From Dictyobacter formicarum (GTDB lineage Bacteria; Chloroflexota; Ktedonobacteria; Ktedonobacterales; Ktedonobacteraceae): a stretch of 64,000 nt of DNA. The stretch lies in contig NZ_BNJJ01000026.1 of assembly GCF_016587435.1 (NCBI RefSeq), forward strand, positions 54,976 through 118,975, given 5' to 3'. Below the pieces are notes generated by a model that worked only from the letters and a program-made list of their open reading frames with translations, was not told the DNA's origin and searched no databases. Positions 19,277-28,464 of this stretch are shown here, in pieces; position 1 is the first letter of the stretch; the number at the start of each line of letters is the position of its first letter. Position numbers and translations under genes: made by a program.

Positions 19277-20146
19277 ATGAATGAGTCAACGTACAAGGGA
19301 CGCTTCAAATTCTGCCCGCAAGATGGCACACCGCTTCCAGTACATGAGCATGTTTGTCATGTTTGTGGCTCACCAGTTCCATCACCTCGCATTCCAGCAT
19401 GGAGTGTACCTGTCGCGATATCACTTCTCTTCATTCTGATGACCTCTTCGCTGGTATATTTGCATTACTATGTGTATGGAACTTTTCAGCAGGATTCCTG
19501 TACGCTTACAAGGACAGGGTATGATGCAAGCTCTATTACCTACAGGATCACCAATGCACACAACCAGGTTGTTGCTCAAGGCCCCGTCGGCACTCTTAGT
19601 CTGGTACCTGGTTTGCCTGATTATCTCTCACTCCCCGACTCCAGCCAGGTTCACACATCGAAGACAATAACCTGTTGGTATTCCCCGTACGCTCAGCCAA
19701 ACGTTCTTGGGAGTCGGCCACGTGAGCGGAACGAGGGGAGCCTCTGGTTCATTGGCACAGGAGTGATACTGATTATGTTATATGCGTGTGTCGTACAATG
19801 GATCATCTATCCCTGGCAATTGGCACGACGAGGAGTGACAACCGTTGGAATTGTGATAGATCGAAAAAGGCACAGAACAAAAGATAGTAATTATTATGTT
19901 TCTTCGGTTAAATTCACAACCAAAACAACGCCTTCACTTACCGGGATAGCGCAAAAACGAGCAAATCTCCCACTGAATAGCGAGCAGAATGTTTGTTATG
20001 ATCCCCTCAACCCTTTAAAGAATTGCAAGGTGGCGAGCTTTTTTAGTTCCGGTAGGGCGAGCTTATATACCATTGGAGCAAGCATAATGGTCCTCGTGTT
20101 GCTCTATGCGCAAGTTATAGTGATACTTAGTGCATGCAAATTTTAG
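19277..20146 (+). CDS. DUF3592-like membrane protein with N-terminal zinc-ribbon-like segment
   Basis: 289 residues. The N-terminus FKFCPQDGTPLPVHEHVCHVCGSP (residues 11-33) resembles a degenerate zinc ribbon (Cys13, Cys27, Cys30). It is followed by a membrane helix (about 42-62), an extracytoplasmic domain with three further cysteines, a second helix (about 160-180), a cytoplasmic beta-rich domain of the DUF3592 type (TTVGIVIDRKRHRTKDSNYYVSSVKF), and a final helix. The role is unknown. Start ATG 19277 is the only good candidate before the zinc motif; its RBS (AAAAGGG) is weak and distant. No partner gene is evident. Confidence 0.65.
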   Translation: MNESTYKGRFKFCPQDGTPLPVHEHVCHVCGSPVPSPRIPAWSVPVAISLLFILMTSSLVYLHYYVYGTFQQDSCTLTRTGYDASSITYRITNAHNQVVAQGPVGTLSLVPGLPDYLSLPDSSQVHTSKTITCWYSPYAQPNVLGSRPRERNEGSLWFIGTGVILIMLYACVVQWIIYPWQLARRGVTTVGIVIDRKRHRTKDSNYYVSSVKFTTKTTPSLTGIAQKRANLPLNSEQNVCYDPLNPLKNCKVASFFSSGRASLYTIGASIMVLVLLYAQVIVILSACKF

Positions 20147-20258
20147 GACAAATAGCTGGAAGGAAGGCGACGTGGGAGCATCTATCGGCTTTTGTGTGAT
20201 GCTCTAGGATTGCACGCTTGTACTCATTCCTCTTGCAAGGCATGCAGTGGTGGCAATA

Positions 20259-20411
20259 ATGCACGCGAAATTTGTTCTCTCGCACCCAGGCATAGATATG
20301 TTTCACATCGACAGCAATGGTCTCGCCGAGTGCAGGAATCTCGATCTGGAGGGCCTGGACACTGGACAGCCGACTCTCTCCTATTGGGAGTGAAACATTG
20401 TGGAGCAGTGA
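20259..20411 (-). pseudogene. Transposase fragment
   Basis: The minus strand encodes a stretch IEIPALGETIAVDVKHIYAWVREN, which resembles the block before and around the first catalytic Asp (DVKHIYAWV) of DDE transposases common in Ktedonobacteria. Preceding residues SLLHNVSLPIGESRL are compatible with the same protein. After about 20265 the similarity stops, and there is no start, no second Asp and no element ends. This is probably a degraded insertion-sequence remnant. The match is from memory of family motifs, so confidence is moderate. Confidence 0.4.
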
Positions 20412-20509
20412 TTGTTGACAGCTTTGGTAATCTCCATTATCATACGCAAAAATAGATAATATCATATATTTAAACGCTACAAACAAGCATGGGACGGAGA
20501 AGATCGGTT

Positions 20510-23500
20510 ATGACGCCTGAGCTATTATTGCAAGAATGCGCGACGATGACGCATGCGGGACGGATGCGTCGGATGGTTGAGGTTGGTCGGCTGGCTGCCA
20601 GCGATGAGAGCGTGCGGCAGACGATTGCGGCCCTGGGACAGGGCGATGTCTATCAGCGTGCGCTGGCCGTGCAGTCGTGCTATGGCAGCCGCGACGCGGA
20701 GCAGGCGCAACAGGCCATGCTGGATCCATCGCGCAGCGTGCGTTCGCTGACCACGGGGCTGGTTCCTTTGCTGTGTAGCGACACACAGATCCAGGAACTG
20801 CTGGAGCGGCTTGCCCTGGACCTGAAGATGACGCTGATCTCTCGCCTCATCGCACGTGGTCGGCAGGCTCCTGTAGATGCCTATCTGGAAAAGCTGGCGG
20901 CACACCAGGATGCCCAGCTCAGACGCTTCTTGCCCTTTGGCTCCCCTGAGCTGGTGCGACGCCACCTGGAACAGGTCTTAGAGCGCTTTGATCTGACCCA
21001 CTGGCAGCGCCTGATACACCTGCATCCAGAGCTGGCCTTTACATATTTGCAGCAACAGAGCGCTTGGGTCACGACCCGCGATCTGCCGCTCCTGCACCTC
21101 ATCAATGCAACGCTACCGGCGCTGACCGAGTGCAGGCCGGACCTGGCACTGGAACTGGTGCGCACAAGCATCAAGCATACGCCCCTGGGTCGTTTGAGCA
21201 TCGCGCCGTTGATCCGTCAGCGTCCACAGGAGATGGCTGAGCTGGTGCTGGCCGCCGATGAAACGGTCTCGGCCAATTTTAATGCAGTGGCCCATAAGCT
21301 GGATACGGAGAGGCTGCTGGCACTGGTGGCGCGCCGCTCGATCTCGATCAGCCCTTACACTCTCAAAAGGTTCAGACCAGAACAGCGGCTGGCCCTCTAT
21401 CACGCCTTCGGGCGCGGCTGGCGCAACGATGAAGGGGTGCTTCACATTGGAATTGTGGCGGCCCTCCCAACCGAGCAGCGCATTCAGGAGGCGCGCCGCC
21501 ATCTGGAACTACCAGCCCTGGCGACGCGTCTGCTAGTACGCCTGCGTTACGCTGCCTTCCTGCCCTGGGATGAGGCTCGTGTGGTGCTGGATAGCGCGCT
21601 GCGCTCCAATGAGGCCGAGGCTCGCGCCATGGCGCTACAGACGCTGCTTGAGGCGACGCGCTACCAGGCGGCATATATCCCAGATGCCTTGCAGCTGGTG
21701 CGTAATCGCCGCAATGAGCAAGATCCGGTCAGGCGCGAGATGCTGGCGGCGCTGGCCGAGCTGCCCTACGGGCGCTGGCGCGAGGAGCATCTACCAGAGC
21801 TGGCTCAGATTATTCGCGACGCCCTGGATGCCTCCGACCTGTCAGAGCCTACGGCGCGCTCCATTGGCAAACTGCTCATACGCCTGCTACCGTTCTATCC
21901 TGCATGGTGTGCCGGACAGCTAGCCATCGTCTACCGGGAACGCGGACTGGTCAATAGCTATCAACTCGATCATATACTTTCAGATAAGGATATCCCCCAT
22001 ATCGCGTCCGCGCTCTTCCCGCTGCTGCAGGCCTGGCAGGTTCGCGAGAAAGAGCACCATCTGCTAACGCTGGGCCTGATCTTTGGTCGCCGCCTGCGCG
22101 TCTTCGATGAGCTAGCGAATATCTTCGTAACTCTGCTTGAGCAGACGCGGAGCCTGAACGTGGCGACCACGATCTCCAACCTATTGGAGCTCTACCAGAA
22201 CAAACGGCTGCTCACGCTGGTCCCCGCCTTACTAGAGCGCGACGAGAGCTATATCATTATCCCGACAATCTATAATTGGCTACACCGACACCGCCAGGAT
22301 CTGCTCACGCCCTATCTGGGGCAACGCACCTTCAAGGGCAAGTTCACCAGCGGCCAAATCCATATCGTGCTGAATCTGTACGATGGTTTCTATCGCTGGA
22401 CGCCCGAGCAGCAGGAGATCTTTGCCCGTACGCTGCTGGCCCTGACCCGCGACGAGGCACAATCGACGCCGACCCTACAAAGCACCATCAAGCGCCTGGC
22501 CGCCATGCCCTCCATTGACCCGGACTTCGTCATCCAGTTTGCCAGCGATCAGCGCCAGCCGGTACGCGACACGGCCCTGCGCGCCCTGAGCCAACTGGAT
22601 GAGGGGCAGGGCGTACCGGCCCTGTTTGAGGCTATGAACGACGAGCGCGCCCGCGTGGCGATCTATGCCCTGCGCCGCATCCTGCTCACCATGCCCGCGC
22701 AAGAGGCGCTCAGTCTGTTGCGTGACATGCCGTTCAACCAGGTCACCGTAGCCAAAGAAGTGGTGCGCCTGATCGGCGACCTCGCCACAGAGGAGTCCTA
22801 CCACGAACTACTGAGCCTGACACAGCGCGATCTGCACCGGGATGTCAGGGTAGCGCTGCTGCGCGCGCTCTGGCCCTACCTGGAACGTGATGAGACATGG
22901 GATGTGCTGACGCAGGCGGCTCAATCGCCTGACAGCGCCCCGGCCCTTGGCGTGATCAACATTCCAGTTGGTGGTATGTCGCTCAAGGCACAAAGGCAGC
23001 TCACCAACCTCTTCACCATCCTGCTGGTCCATCCCGATCCAGAGGTCCGCATCGCCACCTTAAACCGCTGCGCGGCATTTCCGTTCCGCGATCCCGAACA
23101 CGCCTTGCATGCTCGTCTGCTACAGCTGATGCAATCGAAGCTGCCAGATGAGCGCTCGACGGCCGCCCGCGCGATTTTCGCCATCTATACCGGCAACGAT
23201 GCCACCCTGATCGGCAACGCCGTACGCCAGCTGCTCAAGGACCGCCAGGCTCTACAAAGTACTATCGACGCCTTTGCGAGCAGGCTCTACATTGGCCGCA
23301 AACACCTGCTGCCAACGACGCGCATCATCCAGGCCGTGCTGGCCGAGGATCCGCTGACCATTACCTGGCGCCTCAAAATCCTGTTCTGGGGACTACCCTG
23401 GCCGGAGGTAATACAGGGAATAATTCAGCTGGGACCGCAACTGCATGCCGATGCCCTGGTCACCGCCGAAGGTCTGATCGACCAGATCAGCCGACGTCCA

Positions 23501-23701
23501 GATGCCAACCTGGCAGAACTGGAGGCGGCACTGGCGACCCAGGCCGATGAACGCCTGCGCCGCCTGGCGCTGTCCGCCCTGCTCGCGCAAACCCGACAGG
23601 CCAGAGGCTGGAATGACGAATACATTCAACGCCTGCAAACGTACCAGCACGATAGCTCGCCCCTGGTAGCCGAACAGGCGCAATTCACCTTCCCGGTCTG
23701 A
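20510..23701 (+). CDS. Giant HEAT-repeat protein
   Basis: A 1063-residue, wholly alpha-helical, soluble protein. Repeated helical pairs of 30-40 residues with HEAT hallmarks are visible along its length, for example SDQRQPVRDTALRALSQLDE, EAMNDERARVAIYALRRIL, LHRDVRVALLRALWPYLE and HPDPEVRIATLNRCAAF. There is no signal peptide, membrane segment or catalytic motif. HEAT solenoids are binding scaffolds; the partner is unknown. The start was set at MTPELLLQ (20510) because GGAGA lies about ten bases upstream, whereas ATG 20489 has no RBS. The gene stands alone and ends shortly before a TAGGTTCGG-type half site. Confidence 0.8.
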   Translation: MTPELLLQECATMTHAGRMRRMVEVGRLAASDESVRQTIAALGQGDVYQRALAVQSCYGSRDAEQAQQAMLDPSRSVRSLTTGLVPLLCSDTQIQELLERLALDLKMTLISRLIARGRQAPVDAYLEKLAAHQDAQLRRFLPFGSPELVRRHLEQVLERFDLTHWQRLIHLHPELAFTYLQQQSAWVTTRDLPLLHLINATLPALTECRPDLALELVRTSIKHTPLGRLSIAPLIRQRPQEMAELVLAADETVSANFNAVAHKLDTERLLALVARRSISISPYTLKRFRPEQRLALYHAFGRGWRNDEGVLHIGIVAALPTEQRIQEARRHLELPALATRLLVRLRYAAFLPWDEARVVLDSALRSNEAEARAMALQTLLEATRYQAAYIPDALQLVRNRRNEQDPVRREMLAALAELPYGRWREEHLPELAQIIRDALDASDLSEPTARSIGKLLIRLLPFYPAWCAGQLAIVYRERGLVNSYQLDHILSDKDIPHIASALFPLLQAWQVREKEHHLLTLGLIFGRRLRVFDELANIFVTLLEQTRSLNVATTISNLLELYQNKRLLTLVPALLERDESYIIIPTIYNWLHRHRQDLLTPYLGQRTFKGKFTSGQIHIVLNLYDGFYRWTPEQQEIFARTLLALTRDEAQSTPTLQSTIKRLAAMPSIDPDFVIQFASDQRQPVRDTALRALSQLDEGQGVPALFEAMNDERARVAIYALRRILLTMPAQEALSLLRDMPFNQVTVAKEVVRLIGDLATEESYHELLSLTQRDLHRDVRVALLRALWPYLERDETWDVLTQAAQSPDSAPALGVINIPVGGMSLKAQRQLTNLFTILLVHPDPEVRIATLNRCAAFPFRDPEHALHARLLQLMQSKLPDERSTAARAIFAIYTGNDATLIGNAVRQLLKDRQALQSTIDAFASRLYIGRKHLLPTTRIIQAVLAEDPLTITWRLKILFWGLPWPEVIQGIIQLGPQLHADALVTAEGLIDQISRRPDANLAELEAALATQADERLRRLALSALLAQTRQARGWNDEYIQRLQTYQHDSSPLVAEQAQFTFPV

Positions 23702-23742
23702 CAAGGGTGGTCATTATTGTGCTTCCGCCGAGATAGAGAAAT

Positions 23743-23763
23743 CGGGCGCAAGGCCCGAACCTA
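23743..23763. repeat. TAGGTTCGG half site
   Basis: A short hairpin-capable half site (CGGGCGCAAGGCCCG then AACCTATG) lying 40 bp after the HEAT-repeat gene. It matches the right arm of the repeat family at 6719-6743 in its AACCTAT end and GCAAG centre. Confidence 0.65.
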
Positions 23764-23858
23764 TGATAAATGATTGAGATATATGCGTGACCTCCGTCGT
23801 TTATCCTTATAACAGGAAAAGCCTGTCATGGCTCATAGTTAAATAAGGAGGTTTTGCT

Positions 23859-24848
23859 ATGTTAAGCAACGTTGCTAATATGAAGGGCATAGCAAAGCAC
23901 GCTGTCCTGGTAGGGTGCAGGGTCGTATTGCCGCTTCTGCTTGCACTCTTGTCTCTTAGCTTCGTCACCGCGGGCACAGGGCATGCTAGCTCTTCTGCTC
24001 CACTTATTCCGGCGGCGGTTTCCAGACAAAGCGCTGACGCTGCTCCCGTGATGGAACAGTTTAACGGAACATTGTATGTTGGCTGGACGGGTAGGAATGC
24101 CGCTCATAATCTGAACCTGATGACCTACAATCCGTCCAACAGTAGCTTTGGTCCCGCACAGGTGCTGACCGATACCACCCTGGTGGGGCAAGGGCCTAGT
24201 CTGGTCACCTTTTACAACAATCTCTACGTCGGGTGGCTGGGAACCAATCATCAACTCAATGTTGGTCGCTATAACATGGCCAATCCATCGGTCCTGGCGA
24301 ACAAAGTGACGTTGAGAGAGACATCCAACAATGCTCCCGCACTGGCTGCATTTAATGGCCGTCTGTTCCTGAGCTGGAGAGGTACCGATGGGCAGTTAAA
24401 CATCATGACCTCGGTCGATGGCAGCAGCTTCGGCTCGAAAATCACTTACAATGCCGCGCTCAGAACGAGCCCGTCATTGGCTGCCGCGAATATGTACCTG
24501 TTAGTGTTCTGGGAGGATACGGGGGCCAACTCTAATATTGTGGTTGGGCGCTATGATCCGCAGAACCCACTGAACCTGAACCCACTGGTCACCCTGGCCT
24601 CGACGAGCCAGCTTCCAGTTGGTGTTGCGCAAGCAGGTGTTCCGGCACCAGATGCCAGGATAGCCTGGCGCACAGCCAGTGATTCTCACATCCGCCTGGG
24701 CATCTACGAAGGCAGTTCCTTTATTCAAAACCCTGTATACACGACTCAAACCACCCCCTATACGCCGAACCTGTTCGACGGAGTCTACATGTGCTGGACT
24801 GGTACGGATGGAGCCCAGAGCGTTAACGTGGGTACAGTACACCTCTAG
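23859..24848 (+). CDS. Secreted beta-propeller-like protein
   Basis: A 329-residue exported protein. The N-terminus has positive residues, a hydrophobic core (VVLPLLLALLSLSFVTA) and a likely signal peptidase site around TGHASSS (residue 44). The mature part consists of about five or six repeats of 45-50 residues, each with a P-x-hydrophobic-x-x-F/Y-N-x-x-L-Y/F-V/L-x-W core (FNGTLYVGWTGRN, FYNNLYVGWLGTN, FNGRLFLSWRGTD), the pattern of sialidase or fungal-lectin-like propellers. No catalytic Asp-box was seen, so binding to glycans or surfaces is a guess. The RBS is AAGGAGG, ideal. It converges on the PQQ-propeller gene. Confidence 0.75.
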   Translation: MLSNVANMKGIAKHAVLVGCRVVLPLLLALLSLSFVTAGTGHASSSAPLIPAAVSRQSADAAPVMEQFNGTLYVGWTGRNAAHNLNLMTYNPSNSSFGPAQVLTDTTLVGQGPSLVTFYNNLYVGWLGTNHQLNVGRYNMANPSVLANKVTLRETSNNAPALAAFNGRLFLSWRGTDGQLNIMTSVDGSSFGSKITYNAALRTSPSLAAANMYLLVFWEDTGANSNIVVGRYDPQNPLNLNPLVTLASTSQLPVGVAQAGVPAPDARIAWRTASDSHIRLGIYEGSSFIQNPVYTTQTTPYTPNLFDGVYMCWTGTDGAQSVNVGTVHL

Positions 24849-24868
24849 ACACTGCATTTGTACGTGGG

Positions 24869-24901
24869 TCAGCCCAGCCCCATTTTCAGGAGCCGGGCTG
24901 A
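24869..24901. terminator. Hairpin between convergent genes
   Basis: TCAGCCC (24869-24875) pairs with GGGCTGA (24895-24901), extended by further G-C pairs towards a loop containing ATTTTCA. It lies between the ends of two convergent genes and could stop both transcripts, although no long T run follows. Confidence 0.5.
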
Positions 24902-24908
24902 TGCTATG

Positions 24909-26414
24909 CTATGAAGCAAGGACGAGCGGCGAAATGGGGTCCTGATATTCTAGCAGCTTGCCTATCTTGTATTGCCACGCCGTCTTGCCATTGGCGATAT
25001 CGATGGCGTAGAGGTTATAGTTCCAGAAGGATTTGCTACTACCAGCGTTATCGGTACCATCCTCATGGACGCCGGTCTGCACGTACAGGCGACCATTACT
25101 CAACAGGCTCTCCCCGAGTCCTTCTTTGAGAGGTAGAGAGACAGGATGTTGTACCAGGAGCTTCCCACTCTGCAAATCAAATTCACGCAAGGTGCGCGAT
25201 TGGTTGCTGCCATCAAGGATCAGAAGTTTCCCGTCTGTGATTTGCACAATTGGGGGTGCACAGAGAAGATCAGCACCACAGATTGGCGTCAATAATGTGG
25301 TTTGCCAGCGCACAACACCACGCTGCGGATCAAGTAGCTGTAGCGTTTTGCTATTATTCTTATCTGCATTTGATAGAACAACGATGGCATCACTATTCAT
25401 CAATAGTTCCTGGTATCCCGGTTGAGACTGCCATAGCGATTTCCCCGTCTTTGCATCAAAGGTATATAGCGGGAAAGAAGGCGGTGGGGTCGGCGGCTGT
25501 TTGGCAGTTGTTGCTATGCCTGTAGTTGCTACCGCTGCGCTTGTATTGGCATATAATTTACCATTCATCACATGAAGATCATTGAAGAAGCTCGATCGGT
25601 CTGAGAGGCGTTGTTCCCAGAGCTTCTTGCCCGTATGGACATCCAAAGCATAGAGCGGGTTGCCAGCATCATAGAGAACGCCATCCACCACGGTGGGAGG
25701 GTCAAATGAGCTGTTTCCCCACATCTCCCGCTGGAAGTGCCAGAGGAACCGACCGGTTGTGCCATCAATGGCATAGATCACAGGATGTCCCTGTGAATTT
25801 GCTGATTTTGCGTAGAGCACGCCATCAAAGGCCGAGAGGCTTGCGCCATTGGGAAATTTGACCTCGTGCCAGAGTTGCTTGCCGGTCTGCATGTCAAAAC
25901 CCAGGACGTCGCCAGTGGCGAGATCAATATACACCCGCTGCTGATCAAAGACCACATTCATGATGTAGGCCCGGGGCTCGGCCAACTGGGCCGGGGTCAG
26001 CCTGACCGCATACTGCCAGAGTTCTGTGCCGTCGCTGCCATTGAGCACAAACACGGTGTTCTCAAGCATCACATAGATAAGATTCTGATTCATAACCCGA
26101 ACCTGCATGCTACTGCCATCGATACGGTTGGGCTTTGATGGCTGTTGCAGTGCATGCTGCCAGACAACAGCACCGTTTTGTCCGCTCAGTCGATACACTG
26201 TATCTTTATAGCCAACATACAAATCCTGCGGCGTCGTGCTCTTGCTGGATATCACGTTTGTCCCTTTGTTGGCAATCACTGACTGATGTGCCCCCTGTGA
26301 AACAACCGCCCAGCCGACAATCAATACACAGGCGACAATAGCAATAAAGAAAATGCTCCACCAGCGGAGTCCTGAGGTTTTGCGTGACGACCTCGAAGCA
26401 AGCTTTTCATCCAT
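24909..26414 (-). CDS. Membrane-anchored PQQ-like (BamB-type) beta-propeller protein
   Basis: 501 residues. A cytoplasmic N-terminus is followed by one membrane helix (WWSIFFIAIVACVLIVGWAVV, about 18-38), then an extracytoplasmic propeller. Repeats carry the PQQ/BamB pattern A-x-D-x-x-T-G-x-x-L-W: LSGQNGAVVWQHAL, LNGSDGTELWQYAV, FDMQTGKQLWHEV, IDGTTGRFLWHFQ, LDVHTGKKLWEQRL, FDAKTGKSLWQSQ, LDPQRGVVRWQTT, IDIANGKTAWQYK, that is eight blades. No dehydrogenase residues or cofactor site are apparent, so a structural or ligand-binding role is likelier than PQQ catalysis. Single gene; start ATG 26414. Confidence 0.85.
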   Translation of the reverse strand: MDEKLASRSSRKTSGLRWWSIFFIAIVACVLIVGWAVVSQGAHQSVIANKGTNVISSKSTTPQDLYVGYKDTVYRLSGQNGAVVWQHALQQPSKPNRIDGSSMQVRVMNQNLIYVMLENTVFVLNGSDGTELWQYAVRLTPAQLAEPRAYIMNVVFDQQRVYIDLATGDVLGFDMQTGKQLWHEVKFPNGASLSAFDGVLYAKSANSQGHPVIYAIDGTTGRFLWHFQREMWGNSSFDPPTVVDGVLYDAGNPLYALDVHTGKKLWEQRLSDRSSFFNDLHVMNGKLYANTSAAVATTGIATTAKQPPTPPPSFPLYTFDAKTGKSLWQSQPGYQELLMNSDAIVVLSNADKNNSKTLQLLDPQRGVVRWQTTLLTPICGADLLCAPPIVQITDGKLLILDGSNQSRTLREFDLQSGKLLVQHPVSLPLKEGLGESLLSNGRLYVQTGVHEDGTDNAGSSKSFWNYNLYAIDIANGKTAWQYKIGKLLEYQDPISPLVLAS

Positions 26415-26646
26415 GATTTACACTCCATGCTTTCTTTTACTTTCTATTGATCGTGCTATCGGAAATTCCCTTATGCAAATAAATAGACGCAAACGAGCGC
26501 AAGAAAGTTCCCTCCTCCCTGCAAGTCAGAAAGGCGGATGAGGCGCAATACATTTCACCTGGACGAGAAAGGAGAGTTGTGTTGATCTCGAAAAACCCAT
26601 ACATGGCAAAATTTCGTGCATTCGTGTAAACTCAGGAGCAAGGGCT

Positions 26647-26787
26647 CGTAGGTGCGCCCCTTGCGGGCGCTTTTACCCTCCATGCTCGAAAAACAAACAA
26701 TAAGAATGTTATGCACCTGATCAAATCGCTTTTTTTGTCCTTTTTCGAGCGGGAAGCGAGCAAGCGCCCGCAAGGGGCGCACCTACG
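26647..26787. repeat. TAGGTGCG-type palindrome with 26-bp perfect arms
   Basis: Perfect inverted repeats at 26647-26672 (CGTAGGTGCGCCCC onwards) and 26762-26787 flank an 89-bp centre. The centre contains a weaker inner pair (CTCGAAAAA/TTTTTCGAG). The right edge coincides with the point where a truncated GNAT gene begins, so this element probably arrived by insertion or rearrangement into that gene. Confidence 0.85.
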
Positions 26788-27003
26788 AAAGGATATGCCA
26801 CCGAAATCGGGCGGGCGATGCTTGCCTATGGCTTTCAGGAGGCAGGCTTCCCTGCCATCATGGGTTTCGCGTTATCACAGCATGGAGCATCCAGACGAGT
26901 AATGGAGAAGATAGGAATGACCCATCTGTACGATAAAAAGGATCACGAGCATACCAGGAGCTTCTATCGCATCGAACAGCACGATTTTAACCATCTGATG
27001 TAG
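26788..27003 (+). pseudogene. GNAT acetyltransferase, 5'-truncated
   Basis: From the edge of the palindrome the frame reads GYATEIGRAMLAYGFQEAGFPAIMGFALSQHGASRRVMEKIGM and onwards to a stop at 27003. This is the C-terminal half of a RimJ/L-type GNAT domain. It begins inside the acetyl-CoA loop (G-x-G-Y-A-T-E) and continues with the typical N-x-A-S-R-R-V-M-E-K-I-G-M block. The N-terminal half is absent upstream. The break lies exactly at the 26-bp inverted repeat. An ATG at 26818 could start a short peptide, but it would lack half of the fold. Confidence 0.75.
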
Positions 27004-27017
27004 AAAAACTTGCATAC

Positions 27018-27044
27018 TGTCACGAACATCAACACTCTTCCGTC
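27018..27044 (+). promoter_or_regulatory. ECF41-type promoter
   Basis: TGTCACG (27018-27024), a 16-bp spacer, then CGTC (27041-27044), 56 bp upstream of the oxidoreductase ATG. Known for ECF41 sigma factors: a TGTCACA-like -35 and CGTC -10 in front of the oxidoreductase-type gene next to the sigma gene. The sigma factor encoded two genes downstream has the ECF41 layout, so autoregulation is inferred. Confidence 0.6.
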
Positions 27045-27099
27045 TAGTGTGCAGAAATTTTCAGAATCAATAAAAAGATAGAAAGAGGAGAGTTGTACG

Positions 27100-28443
27100 A
27101 TGAGTGAAGAGGAATTGCAGCAAGCAGATGTGGTGATTGTTGGCGGCGGTCTGGCTGGCTTGAGCGCGGCTTGCTACCTGGCCAGGGAGGGAGCTGATGT
27201 TAGACTATACGAAAAGGCGGCAGAGTTGGGTGGGCGAGCGTCCACCACAGACTACGATGGATTCCATCTGAATCGAGGCGTGCATGCGCTTTACACCGGG
27301 GGCGCGATGGAGGAGGTGTTGCGGGAGCTGGCTATTCCTTATAGCGGCCATAGTCCAACGGCGGTGTATATGTTACGGGAAGGGAAACTGTATGAGTTTC
27401 CCAGAGGCGTGCAGTCGCTGCTGAAGACGCAGTTGCTGGGATTTGGCGATAAAGTGGAGCTGGGACGTTTGTTTGCGCAGCTTCCCGGGCTGAAAGCGCA
27501 GGAGTTTGCGCGCGTGAGCGTGCGGGACTGGGTGCTCCAGGTAGCCAGGCGTCCACGGGTACGTGAGTTCTTATTGATGTTTGCCTGTACCAATGTGTAT
27601 AGTTCGGCGCTCGAGCTGGTCAGCGCGGAGGTGCTGATCACCAAGCTGCAGCTCTTGCTCAAGCATCCTGTTTTGTATATCGATGGGGGGTGGCAGACGC
27701 TGGTGGAGGGACTGCGCCAGGCCGCCGTACGGGCGGGGGCATATGTGATCAACAATTGCCGCGTTGAGGCGGTGGAGTATGAGGATGGTCGGGTCCGGGG
27801 CGTCCGGCTCTCCAATGGGCAGCGTGTGCGGGCGCAGGCGGTGGTGATCGCCACCACGCCGCAGGAGGCACTCAAGCTAGTTGACGCGGGCACGTATGCA
27901 CCATTACAGAACATCGTAAAAGATCTGCTGCCGGCGCGTGTGGCCTGTCTGGATGTGGCCTTGCGTCGCCTGCCCGATCCCACGCATCCGGTCGTCCAGG
28001 ACGCCGGGAGTCCGTGCTTTTTGACGGCGCAGTCGCTCTACGCTAAAGTCGCGCCCACCGGTGGGGCTGTCATCCATACCTTCAAGCAGTTGGACCCGGT
28101 CCATCCCGGTGACCCACAGAAGGATGAGCGTGAGCTGGAAGCCTTGCTGGATGCGGTACAGCCAGGATGGCGCGAGCTGGTCGTGAAACGCGTCTTTCTG
28201 CCACACATGATGGCGATCGGGATGCTGCCGACTGCTGCCGGCGGCTACGATGGACGTCCCAGCGGCTACGCTGGACGTCCCGGACCCCAGGTACCGGGCA
28301 TCGAGCATCTGTTGCTGGCCGGGGACTGGATCGGGCCAGGCTTTCTGGCCGATGCCAGCCTGGGTAGCGCACGCCAGGTTGCTCGCCTGCTGCTACAGGA
28401 TGGTCGCCTGGCCAGAAAAGGTGCGAAGATGGGTATGTTATAA
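27100..28443 (+). CDS. FAD-dependent amine oxidase/phytoene desaturase-like oxidoreductase
   Basis: A 447-residue flavoprotein. It has an N-terminal Rossmann FAD site VVIVGGGLAGLSAACYLAREG (residues 11-31) with the adenine-ribose Glu in VRLYEKAAELGGRAST, and a C-terminal FAD contact LLLAGDWIGPGFLADASLGSARQVA. The overall layout is that of NAD(P)/FAD-dependent desaturases and amine oxidases. The RBS is AGAGGAG. It is followed after 21 bp by an ECF41-like sigma gene, and an ECF41-type promoter lies upstream; oxidoreductases are classic partners of ECF41 factors. A small internal duplication gives GYDGRPSGYAGRPG near residue 385. Substrate unknown. Confidence 0.85.
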   Translation: MSEEELQQADVVIVGGGLAGLSAACYLAREGADVRLYEKAAELGGRASTTDYDGFHLNRGVHALYTGGAMEEVLRELAIPYSGHSPTAVYMLREGKLYEFPRGVQSLLKTQLLGFGDKVELGRLFAQLPGLKAQEFARVSVRDWVLQVARRPRVREFLLMFACTNVYSSALELVSAEVLITKLQLLLKHPVLYIDGGWQTLVEGLRQAAVRAGAYVINNCRVEAVEYEDGRVRGVRLSNGQRVRAQAVVIATTPQEALKLVDAGTYAPLQNIVKDLLPARVACLDVALRRLPDPTHPVVQDAGSPCFLTAQSLYAKVAPTGGAVIHTFKQLDPVHPGDPQKDERELEALLDAVQPGWRELVVKRVFLPHMMAIGMLPTAAGGYDGRPSGYAGRPGPQVPGIEHLLLAGDWIGPGFLADASLGSARQVARLLLQDGRLARKGAKMGML

Positions 28444-28464
28444 TAAAAAGGTAGAGATAAGTGT

